Positions 41,261-49,563 of a stretch of DNA of 64,000 nt are shown here, in pieces. Source of the DNA: Halobaculum marinum (lineage in GTDB: Archaea; Halobacteriota; Halobacteria; Halobacteriales; Haloferacaceae). Below the pieces are notes generated by a model. That model saw nothing but the letters and a program-made list of their open reading frames with translations, was not told the DNA's origin and ran no database searches. The number at the start of each line of letters is the position of its first letter. Within the stretch, counting starts at the first letter, position 1. The position numbers were made by a program, and so were the translations under genes. Location of the stretch: NCBI RefSeq assembly GCF_029338555.1, contig NZ_CP119989.1:2294001-2358000 (forward strand), given 5' to 3'.

Positions 41261-42412
41261 ATGGCAGGCACACGAGTCGCGGTCGTCGGCGGCGGCGCGG
41301 TCGGCGTGACAGCCGCCCACGACCTGGCGGTCGCCGGCGCGGACGTGACGCTGTTCGAGAAGGGCGACATCGCCTCCGGCGCGTCGGGACGCGCTGCCGG
41401 TGTGCTGTACGACGCCTACGCCGAGGACGTCGACGCCGCGCTCGGCGCGCGGGCGCTGGAGCGCTTCCGGGAGTTCTCCGGGACGGGTGACTTCGGGTTC
41501 GTCGACTGCCCGTACGTGATGCTCGCCCGCGAGGGCGACGACCATCTCGCGGAGGCCGTCGAGGGCGCCGCCGAACGGATGCGTGTCCACGACCGACCCG
41601 TCGAGACGCTCACGGGCGCGGAGTTGGGCGAACGGTTCCCGACGCTCCGGAGCGACGACGTGGCGGTCGCGGCGGTCGCGAGCAACGCGGGGTGGACCGA
41701 CCCCGGGAGCTACGTGTCGATGCTGGCCGACCGCGCCGCCGACGCCGGCGTCGAGATTCGGACCGACAGCGAGGTGTCGGTGACGACGACGCCCCCGGGA
41801 GTCGCCGTCGCCGACGAGGCGCCCGTCACCCGTCGGTTCGAGGCGGTCGTCGTCGCGGCGGGGGCGCACACGAAACGGGTGCTCGCCGACGCCGGGATAC
41901 AGATCCCGCTGAAGCCCTACCGGGTGCAGGCGCTCGTTTCGGACCGCCCGTACGACGGGCCGATGTGGTACGACGCGTCGGCGGGCGTGTACGCGCGTCC
42001 GCACCCCGCGGGGCTGCTCGCGGGCGACGGCACCGTGCCGGTCGAGGCCGACCCCGACGAGTGGGAGCGCGACGCCGACGACTGGTTCGTCGACGACGTG
42101 CGCGACACGCTGGTCGAGCGAGCAGAGTACGACGCCACCGTGGAGCGCGCGTGGGCGGGACTGTGTACGGCGACGCCAGACGGCGACCCGTTGGTCGGCG
42201 AAGTCGCAGACGGCGTGTTCGTCGCCGCCGGCTGGCAGGGCCACGGCTTCATGCGCGCGCCGGCGACGGGCGAACTCGTCGCGCGACAGGTGCTCGGCGC
42301 GAGCGAGGGTGTCGACCAGTTCGACCCGGCGCGGTTCGACGGCGACGAGGCGTTCGAGATCAGCGAGGGGATGGCCGTCGAGACGGACCGCGGCGAGAAT
42401 GAGACGGGCTGA
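41261..42412 (+). CDS. FAD-dependent oxidoreductase (D-amino-acid/glycine oxidase family)
   Basis: The 383-aa protein has the N-terminal FAD motif VAVVGGGAVGVTAAHDLAVAGADV. It also has the DAO-type motif VVVAAGAHTKRVLADAGIQIPLKPY and the C-terminal GVFVAAGWQGHGFMRAPATGE segment. The substrate is unknown; relatives oxidise glycine, sarcosine or similar amines. It follows the creatininase-family gene by 6 bp. Its 3' end lies in a triple 10-bp tandem repeat. Confidence 0.9.
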   Translation: MAGTRVAVVGGGAVGVTAAHDLAVAGADVTLFEKGDIASGASGRAAGVLYDAYAEDVDAALGARALERFREFSGTGDFGFVDCPYVMLAREGDDHLAEAVEGAAERMRVHDRPVETLTGAELGERFPTLRSDDVAVAAVASNAGWTDPGSYVSMLADRAADAGVEIRTDSEVSVTTTPPGVAVADEAPVTRRFEAVVVAAGAHTKRVLADAGIQIPLKPYRVQALVSDRPYDGPMWYDASAGVYARPHPAGLLAGDGTVPVEADPDEWERDADDWFVDDVRDTLVERAEYDATVERAWAGLCTATPDGDPLVGEVADGVFVAAGWQGHGFMRAPATGELVARQVLGASEGVDQFDPARFDGDEAFEISEGMAVETDRGENETG

Positions 42413-42430
42413 AGCGGGCTGAAACGGGCT
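42401..42430. repeat. Triple 10-bp tandem repeat across convergent stop codons
   Basis: Three adjacent decamers (GAGACGGGCT, GAAGCGGGCT, GAAACGGGCT) cover the last codon and TGA of the FAD oxidoreductase and end in the complement of the Hsp20 stop codon. Variation is limited to positions 3-4 of each unit. Confidence 0.75.
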
Positions 42431-43004
42431 ACTCTTCGTCGGCGTCGTCGTCCGCCGTCTCAGCGTCGGCGGAGTCGTCTTCGGCGCCGTCCGCGTCGGC
42501 ATCGCCCTCGTTCAGGTCGAGGTGGACGGGTTCGTCGTCGGTCTCCTCGTCGGCCTCGTCGGCCTCGTCGGCGTCCGCGACGGCGACGGTGCCACCCTCC
42601 TCCTTCGGGACGCGGACGCGGAGCGTCCCGTGGTCGGTGAGCGTCGAGGTGGCACCCTCGGGGTCGACGGCGGCACCAGCGGGGAGTTTCGCGCGCCCGT
42701 CGAGCGCGAGGCCGCGACCGGGGAAGCGCATCTCGAACCCCTCGTGGAAGTCGCGGAAGCGGTCGACGCGCACCTCGACGGCGCCGTCGTTGAACCGCAC
42801 TTGCACGTCGCTGCGCTCGGTCCCGGGTGCGTCGAAGACGACCAGGAACGCGTCTTCGGACTCCAGCAGGTCGTACGCGAGCGGCGACTTCTCTTGCACC
42901 TTCGCGACGCCGCGACCGACGCGGTCGAGCACGGAGTTGACCGCCGACTCGCCGACGTCTTTCAGGCGCTTGGCGCCGTCGGCGGGAGGTGTTCGGTCGC
43001 TCAT
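42429..43004 (-). CDS. Hsp20/alpha-crystallin family small heat-shock protein
   Basis: The 191-aa protein starts at ATG 43004. The alpha-crystallin domain (~45-130) includes DAFLVVFDAPGTERSDVQVRF and ends with the family motif LTDHGTLRVRVPKE. A long acidic C-terminal tail (~55 aa of Asp/Glu/Ala) is typical of halophiles and resembles GvpH-like or Hsp20 proteins. It follows the zinc-ribbon gene with a 2-bp gap and is probably co-transcribed. Confidence 0.88.
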   Translation of the reverse strand: MSDRTPPADGAKRLKDVGESAVNSVLDRVGRGVAKVQEKSPLAYDLLESEDAFLVVFDAPGTERSDVQVRFNDGAVEVRVDRFRDFHEGFEMRFPGRGLALDGRAKLPAGAAVDPEGATSTLTDHGTLRVRVPKEEGGTVAVADADEADEADEETDDEPVHLDLNEGDADADGAEDDSADAETADDDADEE

Positions 43005-43006
43005 GG

Positions 43007-43162
43007 TCACAGTTCGATCTCTTCGAGCTCGCCGCCCCCGCACAGCGGACACGAGAGGTCAGCGACCGTGTGGTCGTCGGCGATGTCGTACGTGTAGTGG
43101 TTCTCGAACATGTCCAGTTCGCAGTCGGCGCTGACGCACTTGACTTCCTTCGTGGCGGGCAT
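43007..43162 (-). CDS. Small zinc-ribbon protein (DUF7559-like)
   Basis: The 51-aa protein starts at ATG 43162 (MPATKEVKCVSADCELDMFE). Cys pairs CVSADC and CPLC make one zinc ribbon. It lies directly upstream of Hsp20 on the same strand. The family label is from memory; the function is unknown. Confidence 0.75.
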   Translation of the reverse strand: MPATKEVKCVSADCELDMFENHYTYDIADDHTVADLSCPLCGGGELEEIEL

Positions 43163-43281
43163 ACCGTCCCGTTGGTCCGCGCGCGGCATAAACGCCGTGG
43201 GGCGATGCGGGGCTTGCCGACACCGACGCCGCCCTGCGGGCCGAACGCGGGTGCTAAATCGACGGCGACCCTGCTTCGACC

Positions 43282-44136
43282 GTGACCACCGATCCGACCC
43301 CCACGGCGGTGTACGGCGTCGACCTCAGCGCCGCCGCGAAGTCGGCGGGCGCGTCGACGTGGGTGGCGCGCTGTGTCCCCGACGGGGACACGCTCGTCGT
43401 CGAGACGCTCGCCTCCGCCTCGGAGTTCCTCGGTCTCGACTCCACTGCCCGCGCCGACGTGCTCCCCGCGTTAGCCGACCACCTAGCGACCGTCGAGGGC
43501 CCCGCCGTCGCCGGTCTCGACTTCCCGTTCTCGCTCCCGGCGTGGACGCTCGGGGGCGACGACTGGCGGGCGTTCGTCGAGGCCACCCCCGAGGAGTGGG
43601 GCGCGTTGGCCGGCGTCGACGACCCGCGCGACCTGTACGAGGCGGTCCGGGCGGGCGCCGACGAGGGGCGACCGATCCGCCGGGCCACCGACGACGAACA
43701 CGGTGGACAGGACCCCGCGGGCTTCCGGATCAAGACCCAGACGTACTACGGTATCTCGGTGCTCCTCAGCCGATTGATCGCTCGCGACGGCGTCTGCGTC
43801 CCACCGGTGTTGTCGGTCCCCGACCCCCGCCTCACGGTGCTTGAGACGTACCCCGCGTCGGTGTTCGACCGCCTCGACGACGCCGCGCGGACGGGGTACA
43901 AGAAGGCACAACGCCGGCACGTTGAGGCCCGACGACGGAACGTCGAGGCGCTCCGCGCGGCCGGCGTCCGGTTCGGTCGCGACGACGCGGCGAGGACCCT
44001 CGTCGACTGTGCGGTGGCGACCGACGACGCGCTCGACGCCGTCGCCGCCGCGTACGCCGCCCACCGGAACTACCCCGACGCGCTGGACCGCGAGTACGAC
44101 GCGGAGGAGCGACGGGAGGCACGCATCTTCGCCTGA
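43282..44136 (+). CDS. DUF429 protein (RNase H-fold, predicted nuclease)
   Basis: The 284-aa protein starts at GTG 43282. Acidic residues at RNase H-fold positions are visible: VYGVDLSAAAK (first strand), VAGLDFPFSLP, LETYPASVF, and DDALDAVAAAYAA at the end. DUF429 proteins are predicted metal-dependent nucleases of unknown target. The gene stands alone. Confidence 0.82.
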   Translation: MTTDPTPTAVYGVDLSAAAKSAGASTWVARCVPDGDTLVVETLASASEFLGLDSTARADVLPALADHLATVEGPAVAGLDFPFSLPAWTLGGDDWRAFVEATPEEWGALAGVDDPRDLYEAVRAGADEGRPIRRATDDEHGGQDPAGFRIKTQTYYGISVLLSRLIARDGVCVPPVLSVPDPRLTVLETYPASVFDRLDDAARTGYKKAQRRHVEARRRNVEALRAAGVRFGRDDAARTLVDCAVATDDALDAVAAAYAAHRNYPDALDREYDAEERREARIFA

Positions 44137-44214
44137 GTCGTCGCCGACCCAGCCGATTCCCGCGACGCTGTGGTGGCGACGACGGTTTTTGCGGAGTGGT
44201 ACCGTAGCGCACGC

Positions 44215-44550
44215 ATGACCACGGACGGTCGTGAACTCGACGACAGGGCGTTCGGACTAGCGTGTGGACTGCTCTGGGCGGTCGCCGTCGTCTCGCTCGG
44301 CGTGCTCGCCCGGTTCGGGTGGGGCGAACGGTGGGAGCACCTGTTGGCGGACCTGTATCGCGGGTACGGAGAGTCGACGTCGGGGCTCGCCATCGGGGGA
44401 CTGTGGGCGTTCCTCGACGGCCTCGTCGGCGGGTACGTCTTCGCGTGGCTGTACAACGCGCTGGTCCGCGCGGGTGAGACGATGCGAGCCCCGATCGACG
44501 AGGACGGGGTGACGGAAGTCGTGCCGTCACCCCGACACAACACTGAATAG
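44215..44550 (+). CDS. Small membrane protein (haloarchaeal 'holin-like')
   Basis: The 111-aa protein starts at ATG 44215. Two TM segments (FGLACGLLWAVAVVSLGVLA; GLAIGGLWAFLDGLVGGYVFAWLY) flank a loop with RFGWGERWEHLLADLYRGYGES. Similar proteins are called bacteriophage holin in haloarchaeal genomes, but there is no phage context here, so the name should not be taken literally. Confidence 0.75.
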   Translation: MTTDGRELDDRAFGLACGLLWAVAVVSLGVLARFGWGERWEHLLADLYRGYGESTSGLAIGGLWAFLDGLVGGYVFAWLYNALVRAGETMRAPIDEDGVTEVVPSPRHNTE

Positions 44551-44584
44551 TCGAGGCGTCGCACACGCGTGTGAGGTGTCACCA

Positions 44585-44830
44585 ATGCGCACGAGGCGGC
44601 GGGAGCACGAGCGGGACAGACGCGCCCGGGAAGAGGCTGACCGGACCGAACGGCGCGAGACCGAGGAGACGGTCGCCGACCCACCGCGGACGGTCGACGA
44701 CCTGCTCGACACCCTCGCCGACGGCGACGGCCTCACCTACGAGGAGGCAGCGCTCGTCGGCGGCATCGAGGAGTCCGTCGGCGGCTTCGAGGCCGACGAC
44801 GACGACGACCGTGAGCGGGCCACCTGGTAG
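44585..44830 (+). CDS. Small charged protein, unknown
   Basis: An 81-aa frame starts at ATG 44585 (MRTRRREHERDRRAREEADR); a GTG at 44576 is possible. It has a basic N-terminal stretch followed by an acidic segment with TVDDLLDTLADGDGLTYEEAALVGGIEE. It could be a small nucleic-acid-associated protein. Coding status is moderate. Confidence 0.45.
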   Translation: MRTRRREHERDRRAREEADRTERRETEETVADPPRTVDDLLDTLADGDGLTYEEAALVGGIEESVGGFEADDDDDRERATW

Positions 44831-44927
44831 CCGTCGGCGGGGTCGCGACCGGACCCCTCGCCCGACGCGCTCCCCGGAGCGTCCCCGGACCGTACGTCTT
44901 TAGCCGCTCGCCGCGCCAGTTACTGCT

Positions 44928-46709
44928 ATGACCGCGCCGGATCCGAGCGACCTCGCCGTCACCATCGTCGACGGCTACGTGGACGAACCGGCGCACTTCG
45001 GCGTCCCGCCGTACATCTCGACGTACCCGCGCTTCACCGCGGGTGCGCTCGTCGACGCGGGCGTCCCGGAGTCGCAGATCACCTACCACACCATCGACGA
45101 ACTCCGCGACGAGCGGCGCAAGTGGGCAGACGTCGCCGACGCCGACCTCATGGTCTACGTCGGCGGGATGACCGTCCCCGGGAAGTACGTCGGTGGCACG
45201 CCCGCCGAACCGGACGAAGTGCGCGAACTCGCGTGGACCGCCGACGGCGTCACCCTCCTCGGCGGCCCGGTGCGCTTCGGCGTCGGCGAGGAGAACGCCG
45301 GTGCCCAGGAGATGCAGCGCGACGACCTCGACTTCGACTTCCTCGCGATGGGCGACGTGGAGGCCGCCGCCTACGACATCGTCGAGAGCGGCCTGGAGGG
45401 GTTCGGCAACCGCATCCGCGACTACGACGAGGTCGCGCGCTGGTCGAGCATGGGCGCGTTCGTCGTCGAACAGCACCCGAACCACCCCGACTACCTCATC
45501 GCCGAGTTGGAGACCTCCCGCGGGTGTGCGTACCGCTGTTCGTTCTGCACGGAGCCGATGTACGGCGACCCGGACTTCCGCACCGCACCCGACGTGGTGT
45601 CGGAGGTCGACGCGCTCTCGGACGCGGGCGTCCGCCACTTCCGCCTCGGTCGGCAGGCCGACATCCTCGCGTTCGGCGGCGACGGCGAGGCGCCGAATCC
45701 CGACGCCCTCCGCCAACTGTACGGCGGCATCCGCGAGGTTGCGCCCGACCTGCGCACGCTCCACCTCGACAACATGAATCCCGTGACCATCACGGACTAC
45801 CCGGAGGCGTCGCGGGAGGCCATCGAGGTCATCGCACGCCACAACACGCCCGGAGACACAGCGGCGTTCGGCCTCGAATCCGCGGACCCCGACGTTCGAG
45901 AGCAGAACAACCTCCTCGTCAGCGCCGAAGAGTGCCTGGAGGCCGTCCGCGTCGTCAACGAGGCTGGCGGCTGGCGCCCCGGCGAGGACCCGGCGAACGC
46001 GCCGAGTTTCGGCGACGACGCCCCGCGTCGCCTCCCCAAACTCCTGCCCGGGATCAACCTCGTCCACGGCTTGGAGGGAGAGACGGCGGACACCTTCGAG
46101 CACAACAAGAACTTCCTCGACTCGGTGATGGACGAGGGGCTGATGCTCCGCCGGGTGAACGTCCGGCAGGTGATGGCGTTCGAGGGGACCGAGATGGCCG
46201 AGACGGGCGCCCGCCTCGCGCGCGAGCACAAGAAGGAGTTCCAGCAGTACAAACGCGAGGTGCGCGAGACGGTCGACCGCCCGATGCTGGAGCGCGTGAT
46301 GCCCACGGGCACCGTCCTCCCCGACGTGTACCTGGAGTACCACGAAGACGGCACCACGTTCGGTCGCCAGTTGGGCACGTATCCGATCCTCGTCGGCATC
46401 CCCGGCGAGCACGACCTCGGGCGGACGGTCGACGTGGCGGTCGTCGACTGGGGCTACCGCTCGGTGACGGGCGTCCCCTACCCGCTCGACGTCAACGGCG
46501 CGTCGATGCACGAACTGCGCGCCATCCCCGGCATCGGCAAGTCCGCCGCGGGTGACCTCGTCGTCAACCGCCCGTACGCGAACGCCGCCGAGGCCGCCGA
46601 AGTGGTCGGCGCCGACGCCTCCCTCGAACGGTTTGCAGACGCGGGCGTCCCCGGTGTGGACAGCGACGCCGACTACCCGGGTGCGCCAGCACCGCGGAGC
46701 GCCGACTGA
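44928..46709 (+). CDS. Radical SAM enzyme with C-terminal helix-hairpin-helix domain
   Basis: The 593-aa protein has three parts: an N-terminal B12-binding-like Rossmann region (~10-180), the radical SAM cysteine motif SRGCAYRCSFCTEPMYGD (~199-216) and a large barrel. The C-terminus has a HhH segment ELRAIPGIGKSAAGDLVVNRPY that could bind nucleic acid. This combination suggests modification of RNA or a nucleic-acid-linked substrate, but the reaction is unknown. The next gene, an MBL hydrolase, overlaps its stop by one base (TGATG). Confidence 0.87.
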   Translation: MTAPDPSDLAVTIVDGYVDEPAHFGVPPYISTYPRFTAGALVDAGVPESQITYHTIDELRDERRKWADVADADLMVYVGGMTVPGKYVGGTPAEPDEVRELAWTADGVTLLGGPVRFGVGEENAGAQEMQRDDLDFDFLAMGDVEAAAYDIVESGLEGFGNRIRDYDEVARWSSMGAFVVEQHPNHPDYLIAELETSRGCAYRCSFCTEPMYGDPDFRTAPDVVSEVDALSDAGVRHFRLGRQADILAFGGDGEAPNPDALRQLYGGIREVAPDLRTLHLDNMNPVTITDYPEASREAIEVIARHNTPGDTAAFGLESADPDVREQNNLLVSAEECLEAVRVVNEAGGWRPGEDPANAPSFGDDAPRRLPKLLPGINLVHGLEGETADTFEHNKNFLDSVMDEGLMLRRVNVRQVMAFEGTEMAETGARLAREHKKEFQQYKREVRETVDRPMLERVMPTGTVLPDVYLEYHEDGTTFGRQLGTYPILVGIPGEHDLGRTVDVAVVDWGYRSVTGVPYPLDVNGASMHELRAIPGIGKSAAGDLVVNRPYANAAEAAEVVGADASLERFADAGVPGVDSDADYPGAPAPRSAD

Positions 46710-47521
46710 TGGCTCGTGGCGGCGACGGTGATCGGTCGCCCGCGGCGGACACGCACGTCGACCGCTTCGCCATCCCCGTCGAGACCCGCGCACCCGGCGG
46801 AACGACCAACGCCTACGTCGTCGGGACGGACGAGACGCTGCTCGTCGACCCGGCGGCGCGCACCGACACGCTCGACACCGTCGTCCGCGAGAAGGTCGCC
46901 GACCACGTCGCCGTCACGCACACCCACCCCGACCACGTGGGCGCCGTCGCCGCCTACGCCGCCGAGACGGGCGCGACCGTCTGGGCGCGGCGAGGCTACG
47001 AGGACCGCTTCGTCGAGGCGACTGGTGTGGAACCGGACCGCACGTTCTCTCCCGGCGACCGCGTCGGGCCGACGACCGTCGTCGACCTCCCGGGCCACGC
47101 GCCAGACGGCGTCGGCTTCGAGACGGGCAACGGCGTCGTCTGCGGCGACGTGGCGGTCGCCGAGGGGAGCGTCGTCGTCGCCGCGCCGGAGGGTGATATG
47201 CGGGCGTACCTCACCGCGCTCCGTCGGCTCCACGCCCGGAACCCGCCGGCGCTGTTCCCCGGGCACGGCCCCCGCATCGACGACGCGCGGGCGACGTGTG
47301 CGAGGCTGGTCGACCACCGACTCGGGCGCGAACGGCGCGTCGTCGACGCCGTGGAAGGCGGCACACGAGCGGTCGACGCCCTGCTCGAGGCCGCCTACGA
47401 CAAGGACCTCACTGGCGTCGAGGACCTCGCGCGGGCGACGCTAGTCGCGCACGTCGAGAAGGTGGCGCGGGCGGGTCGCATCCGGTGGGACCGCCAGACA
47501 GGGCGCGTCGCGCCGCGGTGA
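46709..47521 (+). CDS. MBL-fold metallo-hydrolase
   Basis: The 270-aa protein carries the metallo-beta-lactamase zinc motif THTHPDHVGAVAAY and later LFPGHGPRID. It belongs to the general hydrolase group. It starts at ATG 46709 right after the radical SAM gene, so both belong to one operon and may act on the same pathway. Confidence 0.88.
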   Translation: MARGGDGDRSPAADTHVDRFAIPVETRAPGGTTNAYVVGTDETLLVDPAARTDTLDTVVREKVADHVAVTHTHPDHVGAVAAYAAETGATVWARRGYEDRFVEATGVEPDRTFSPGDRVGPTTVVDLPGHAPDGVGFETGNGVVCGDVAVAEGSVVVAAPEGDMRAYLTALRRLHARNPPALFPGHGPRIDDARATCARLVDHRLGRERRVVDAVEGGTRAVDALLEAAYDKDLTGVEDLARATLVAHVEKVARAGRIRWDRQTGRVAPR

Positions 47522-47527
47522 GCGTCG

Positions 47528-47740
47528 TCAGCGGGCGTCTTCCAGCGACACGAGACACTCGGCGTTGACCGACAGCCACGTCGTCGTCAGCGTGTCGTCG
47601 TCCGCGCCGTTGGGGTACACCGTACAGCGGTCTGGCTCGCCGTCGTAGCGGACGACCGCAGCCGTGAGGCCGGAGGGGGCGGCGAAGCGGGGGTCGGGCG
47701 TGTGCACGTCCTCGGGTGACCGATCGGGTGCAACCGACAT
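47528..47740 (-). CDS. DUF7511-like small protein
   Basis: The 70-aa protein starts at ATG 47740. A C-terminal VVRYDGEPDRCTVYP ... TTTWLSVNAECLVSLEDAR segment matches the small protein at 814-1005. A TATA-like GTTTAAGTG lies ~24-32 nt upstream on the - strand. The function is unknown. Confidence 0.75.
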   Translation of the reverse strand: MSVAPDRSPEDVHTPDPRFAAPSGLTAAVVRYDGEPDRCTVYPNGADDDTLTTTWLSVNAECLVSLEDAR

Positions 47741-47763
47741 ACACGTGTCACCCACCCGACCAC

Positions 47764-47772
47764 ACTTAAACG
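47764..47772 (-). promoter_or_regulatory. TATA-like element for the DUF7511-like gene
   Basis: The - strand GTTTAAGTG lies 24-32 nt upstream of the ATG at 47740, supporting the short start. Confidence 0.45.
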
Positions 47773-47896
47773 TCGCTAAGTTTCCTCCCGGCCGGTACCG
47801 AGCGCTCCGGAGCGGAGTCGAGACGGGCGTGCGGTCTTGGGGTGGTGTGGTCGGAAACCCGACGGCGTTTAGTCGCTGAGCGTACGACCTCCGACC

Positions 47897-48625
47897 GTGC
47901 AGTCACTCGAAGCCGAGTTGGCGGAGGCGCGTTCGCTCGCGGTCGACGAGTTGGCCGACGCCATCGAGACGATCGGATTCGAGTGCACCCGCTGTGGCGC
48001 GTGCTGCAAGAGCGAGGCGGACGACCCCCACACCGCGACCGTGTTCCCCGACGAGGTGCGGCGCCTCCAGGGCGCTGGTGACGCCGACGGCCCGACTGCC
48101 GACACGGAGGAGTCCGACGCCGAGGGGGCGCGTGACTGGCGCGATGTCGCCCGCCCGATGCCGTACGGCCTGACCGACGGCCCGGACGGCCCGGAAGGCG
48201 AGACGTTCGAGTGGGCGCTCCAGACGGACGCATGCGGCGACTGCGTCTTCTACGAGGAGGACGACGACGGCGTCGGCGCCTGCGGCGTCCACGCGGACCG
48301 CCCGCTCATCTGCGAGACGTACCCGTTCTCGGTCGCGCTCGGCGGCACCAGCCAGCCGATGGGCGAGGCCGTCGACGAGGAGGGCGTCGTCCGCGCACAC
48401 GAGTGCGAGGGACTCGGCCGCGACATCGACCGCGCCGACGCCGAGTCGCTCGCGGCGGCGCTGAAGGAACGAGCCGTCCGTGAGTTGGAGGAGGCCATCG
48501 GCGTGCGCGACAGCTACGAACCCCGGACGGTCGACGCCGGCACGGTCGTCGTCCACGACTCCGAGGGGGCGAAAGACGCCGACGGCCGCCCCCTCGACGC
48601 CGCTGGGCGGGACGACGAGCGGTAG
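47897..48625 (+). CDS. YkgJ-type cysteine-cluster protein
   Basis: The 242-aa protein starts at GTG 47897. The Cys signature FECTRCGACCKS (residues ~30-41) plus later Cys residues (ACGDCVF, ACGVHADRPLICETYP, HECEG) define the YkgJ/CxxCxxCC family, which probably binds zinc or an Fe-S cluster. A long acidic insert lies between ~65 and 95. The function is unknown. Confidence 0.82.
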   Translation: MQSLEAELAEARSLAVDELADAIETIGFECTRCGACCKSEADDPHTATVFPDEVRRLQGAGDADGPTADTEESDAEGARDWRDVARPMPYGLTDGPDGPEGETFEWALQTDACGDCVFYEEDDDGVGACGVHADRPLICETYPFSVALGGTSQPMGEAVDEEGVVRAHECEGLGRDIDRADAESLAAALKERAVRELEEAIGVRDSYEPRTVDAGTVVVHDSEGAKDADGRPLDAAGRDDER

Positions 48626-48765
48626 CGACGACCGGTGTCGACGACCGGGCCCGGTCGCGACGCCGCCGACCGGTAACGATGCCGACACCACGGGTCGAGC
48701 GGGCGCTCCCTGCGGCGGTAGGTATATGTCACAGCCGCCGAACGTGCCGGTGGAGGTCTATATCC

Positions 48766-49170
48766 GTGGAAATCTCCGACGAACTCCTCTGTCTGTTCAG
48801 CGCCGAGGTCCGTGACGACGGCGACCGCTACACCGTAGAGATCCCCAAACGGGAGGTCGACACCGGCAGCGTCGAACCGGGCACGGTGTACCGCGTCGCG
48901 CTCATCGAGCGCGAGGGCGCTGCCGCGGCCGACACCGCGTCCGCCGACACCCCCGCGTCCACCGACGGCCCGCAGCCGCCGGTCGAGCGCGGCGAGATCC
49001 GCTACGTCGAGATCGAAGACCTCGGGAAACAGGGTGACGGCATCGCCCGCGTCGAACGGGGCTACGTGATCATCGTCCCCGACACCGAGGTGGGCGAGCG
49101 CGTCAAGATCGAGATCACCGAGGTGAAGTCCAACTTCGCCGTCGGCGAGGTCATCGACGACGCACTCTGA
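48766..49170 (+). CDS. TRAM-domain protein
   Basis: The 134-aa protein starts at GTG 48766 (MEISDELLCLFSAEV). The N-terminal ~55-aa part is a small beta/alpha unit. It is followed by a TRAM domain (EIRYVEIEDLGKQGDGIARV ... EVGERVKIEITEVKSNFAVG) that binds RNA. Haloarchaea encode several TRAM proteins that may act in RNA turnover or cold adaptation. A TATA-like ggtatatg lies ~45 nt upstream, so a ~20-nt leader is possible. Confidence 0.85.
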   Translation: MEISDELLCLFSAEVRDDGDRYTVEIPKREVDTGSVEPGTVYRVALIEREGAAAADTASADTPASTDGPQPPVERGEIRYVEIEDLGKQGDGIARVERGYVIIVPDTEVGERVKIEITEVKSNFAVGEVIDDAL

Positions 49171-49227
49171 GGCACACTCGTTCTTTGGCGGGAGAAGGCC
49201 TACAAGCGATAGCGTCGGCGACTACTC

Positions 49228-49533
49228 GTGCTCGACTCGTTGTGCCGCGGGGCGTGGGGCGGGTTCGCTGGAATCCCCGGTGCACCGCCGAACGTGTACG
49301 AAGCGGTGGGAATAGCCGCCGGTGCGTTCGTCGCACTTCTGTACGTCGTCGTGCGGCGCCGACACGCGAGCGGACGGCGTCGGTCGTCGCTCGCGCTCGT
49401 GGCCTCCGTGGTCGTTGCGTCAGTGGTCGTCTCCGCCGGTCGTCTAGAGTGTCCGCACGGCGTTACGGGTGTCGTCGCGGTCGTCCTCGGGACCGCCACG
49501 GCGCTCCCCCTGGGATGGCTCGTGATGCGGTGA
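49228..49533 (+). CDS. Possible small membrane protein
   Basis: A 101-aa frame starts at GTG 49228. It has three hydrophobic segments (GIAAGAFVALLYVVV; LALVASVVVASVVVSA; GVTGVVAVVLGTATALPLGW) separated by basic loops (RRRHASGRRR). No homologue is recognised. The opposite-strand frame looks like a shadow. Confidence 0.45.
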   Translation: MLDSLCRGAWGGFAGIPGAPPNVYEAVGIAAGAFVALLYVVVRRRHASGRRRSSLALVASVVVASVVVSAGRLECPHGVTGVVAVVLGTATALPLGWLVMR

Positions 49534-49563
49534 GGGAACCGACCGAGATCCACCAGCGGTGAC

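Noticed and set aside
44215-44550. Holin-like gene as evidence of a prophage
   Set aside because: The family name exists in haloarchaeal annotation, but no capsid, terminase, integrase or repeat boundaries are nearby, and base composition matches the surroundings.
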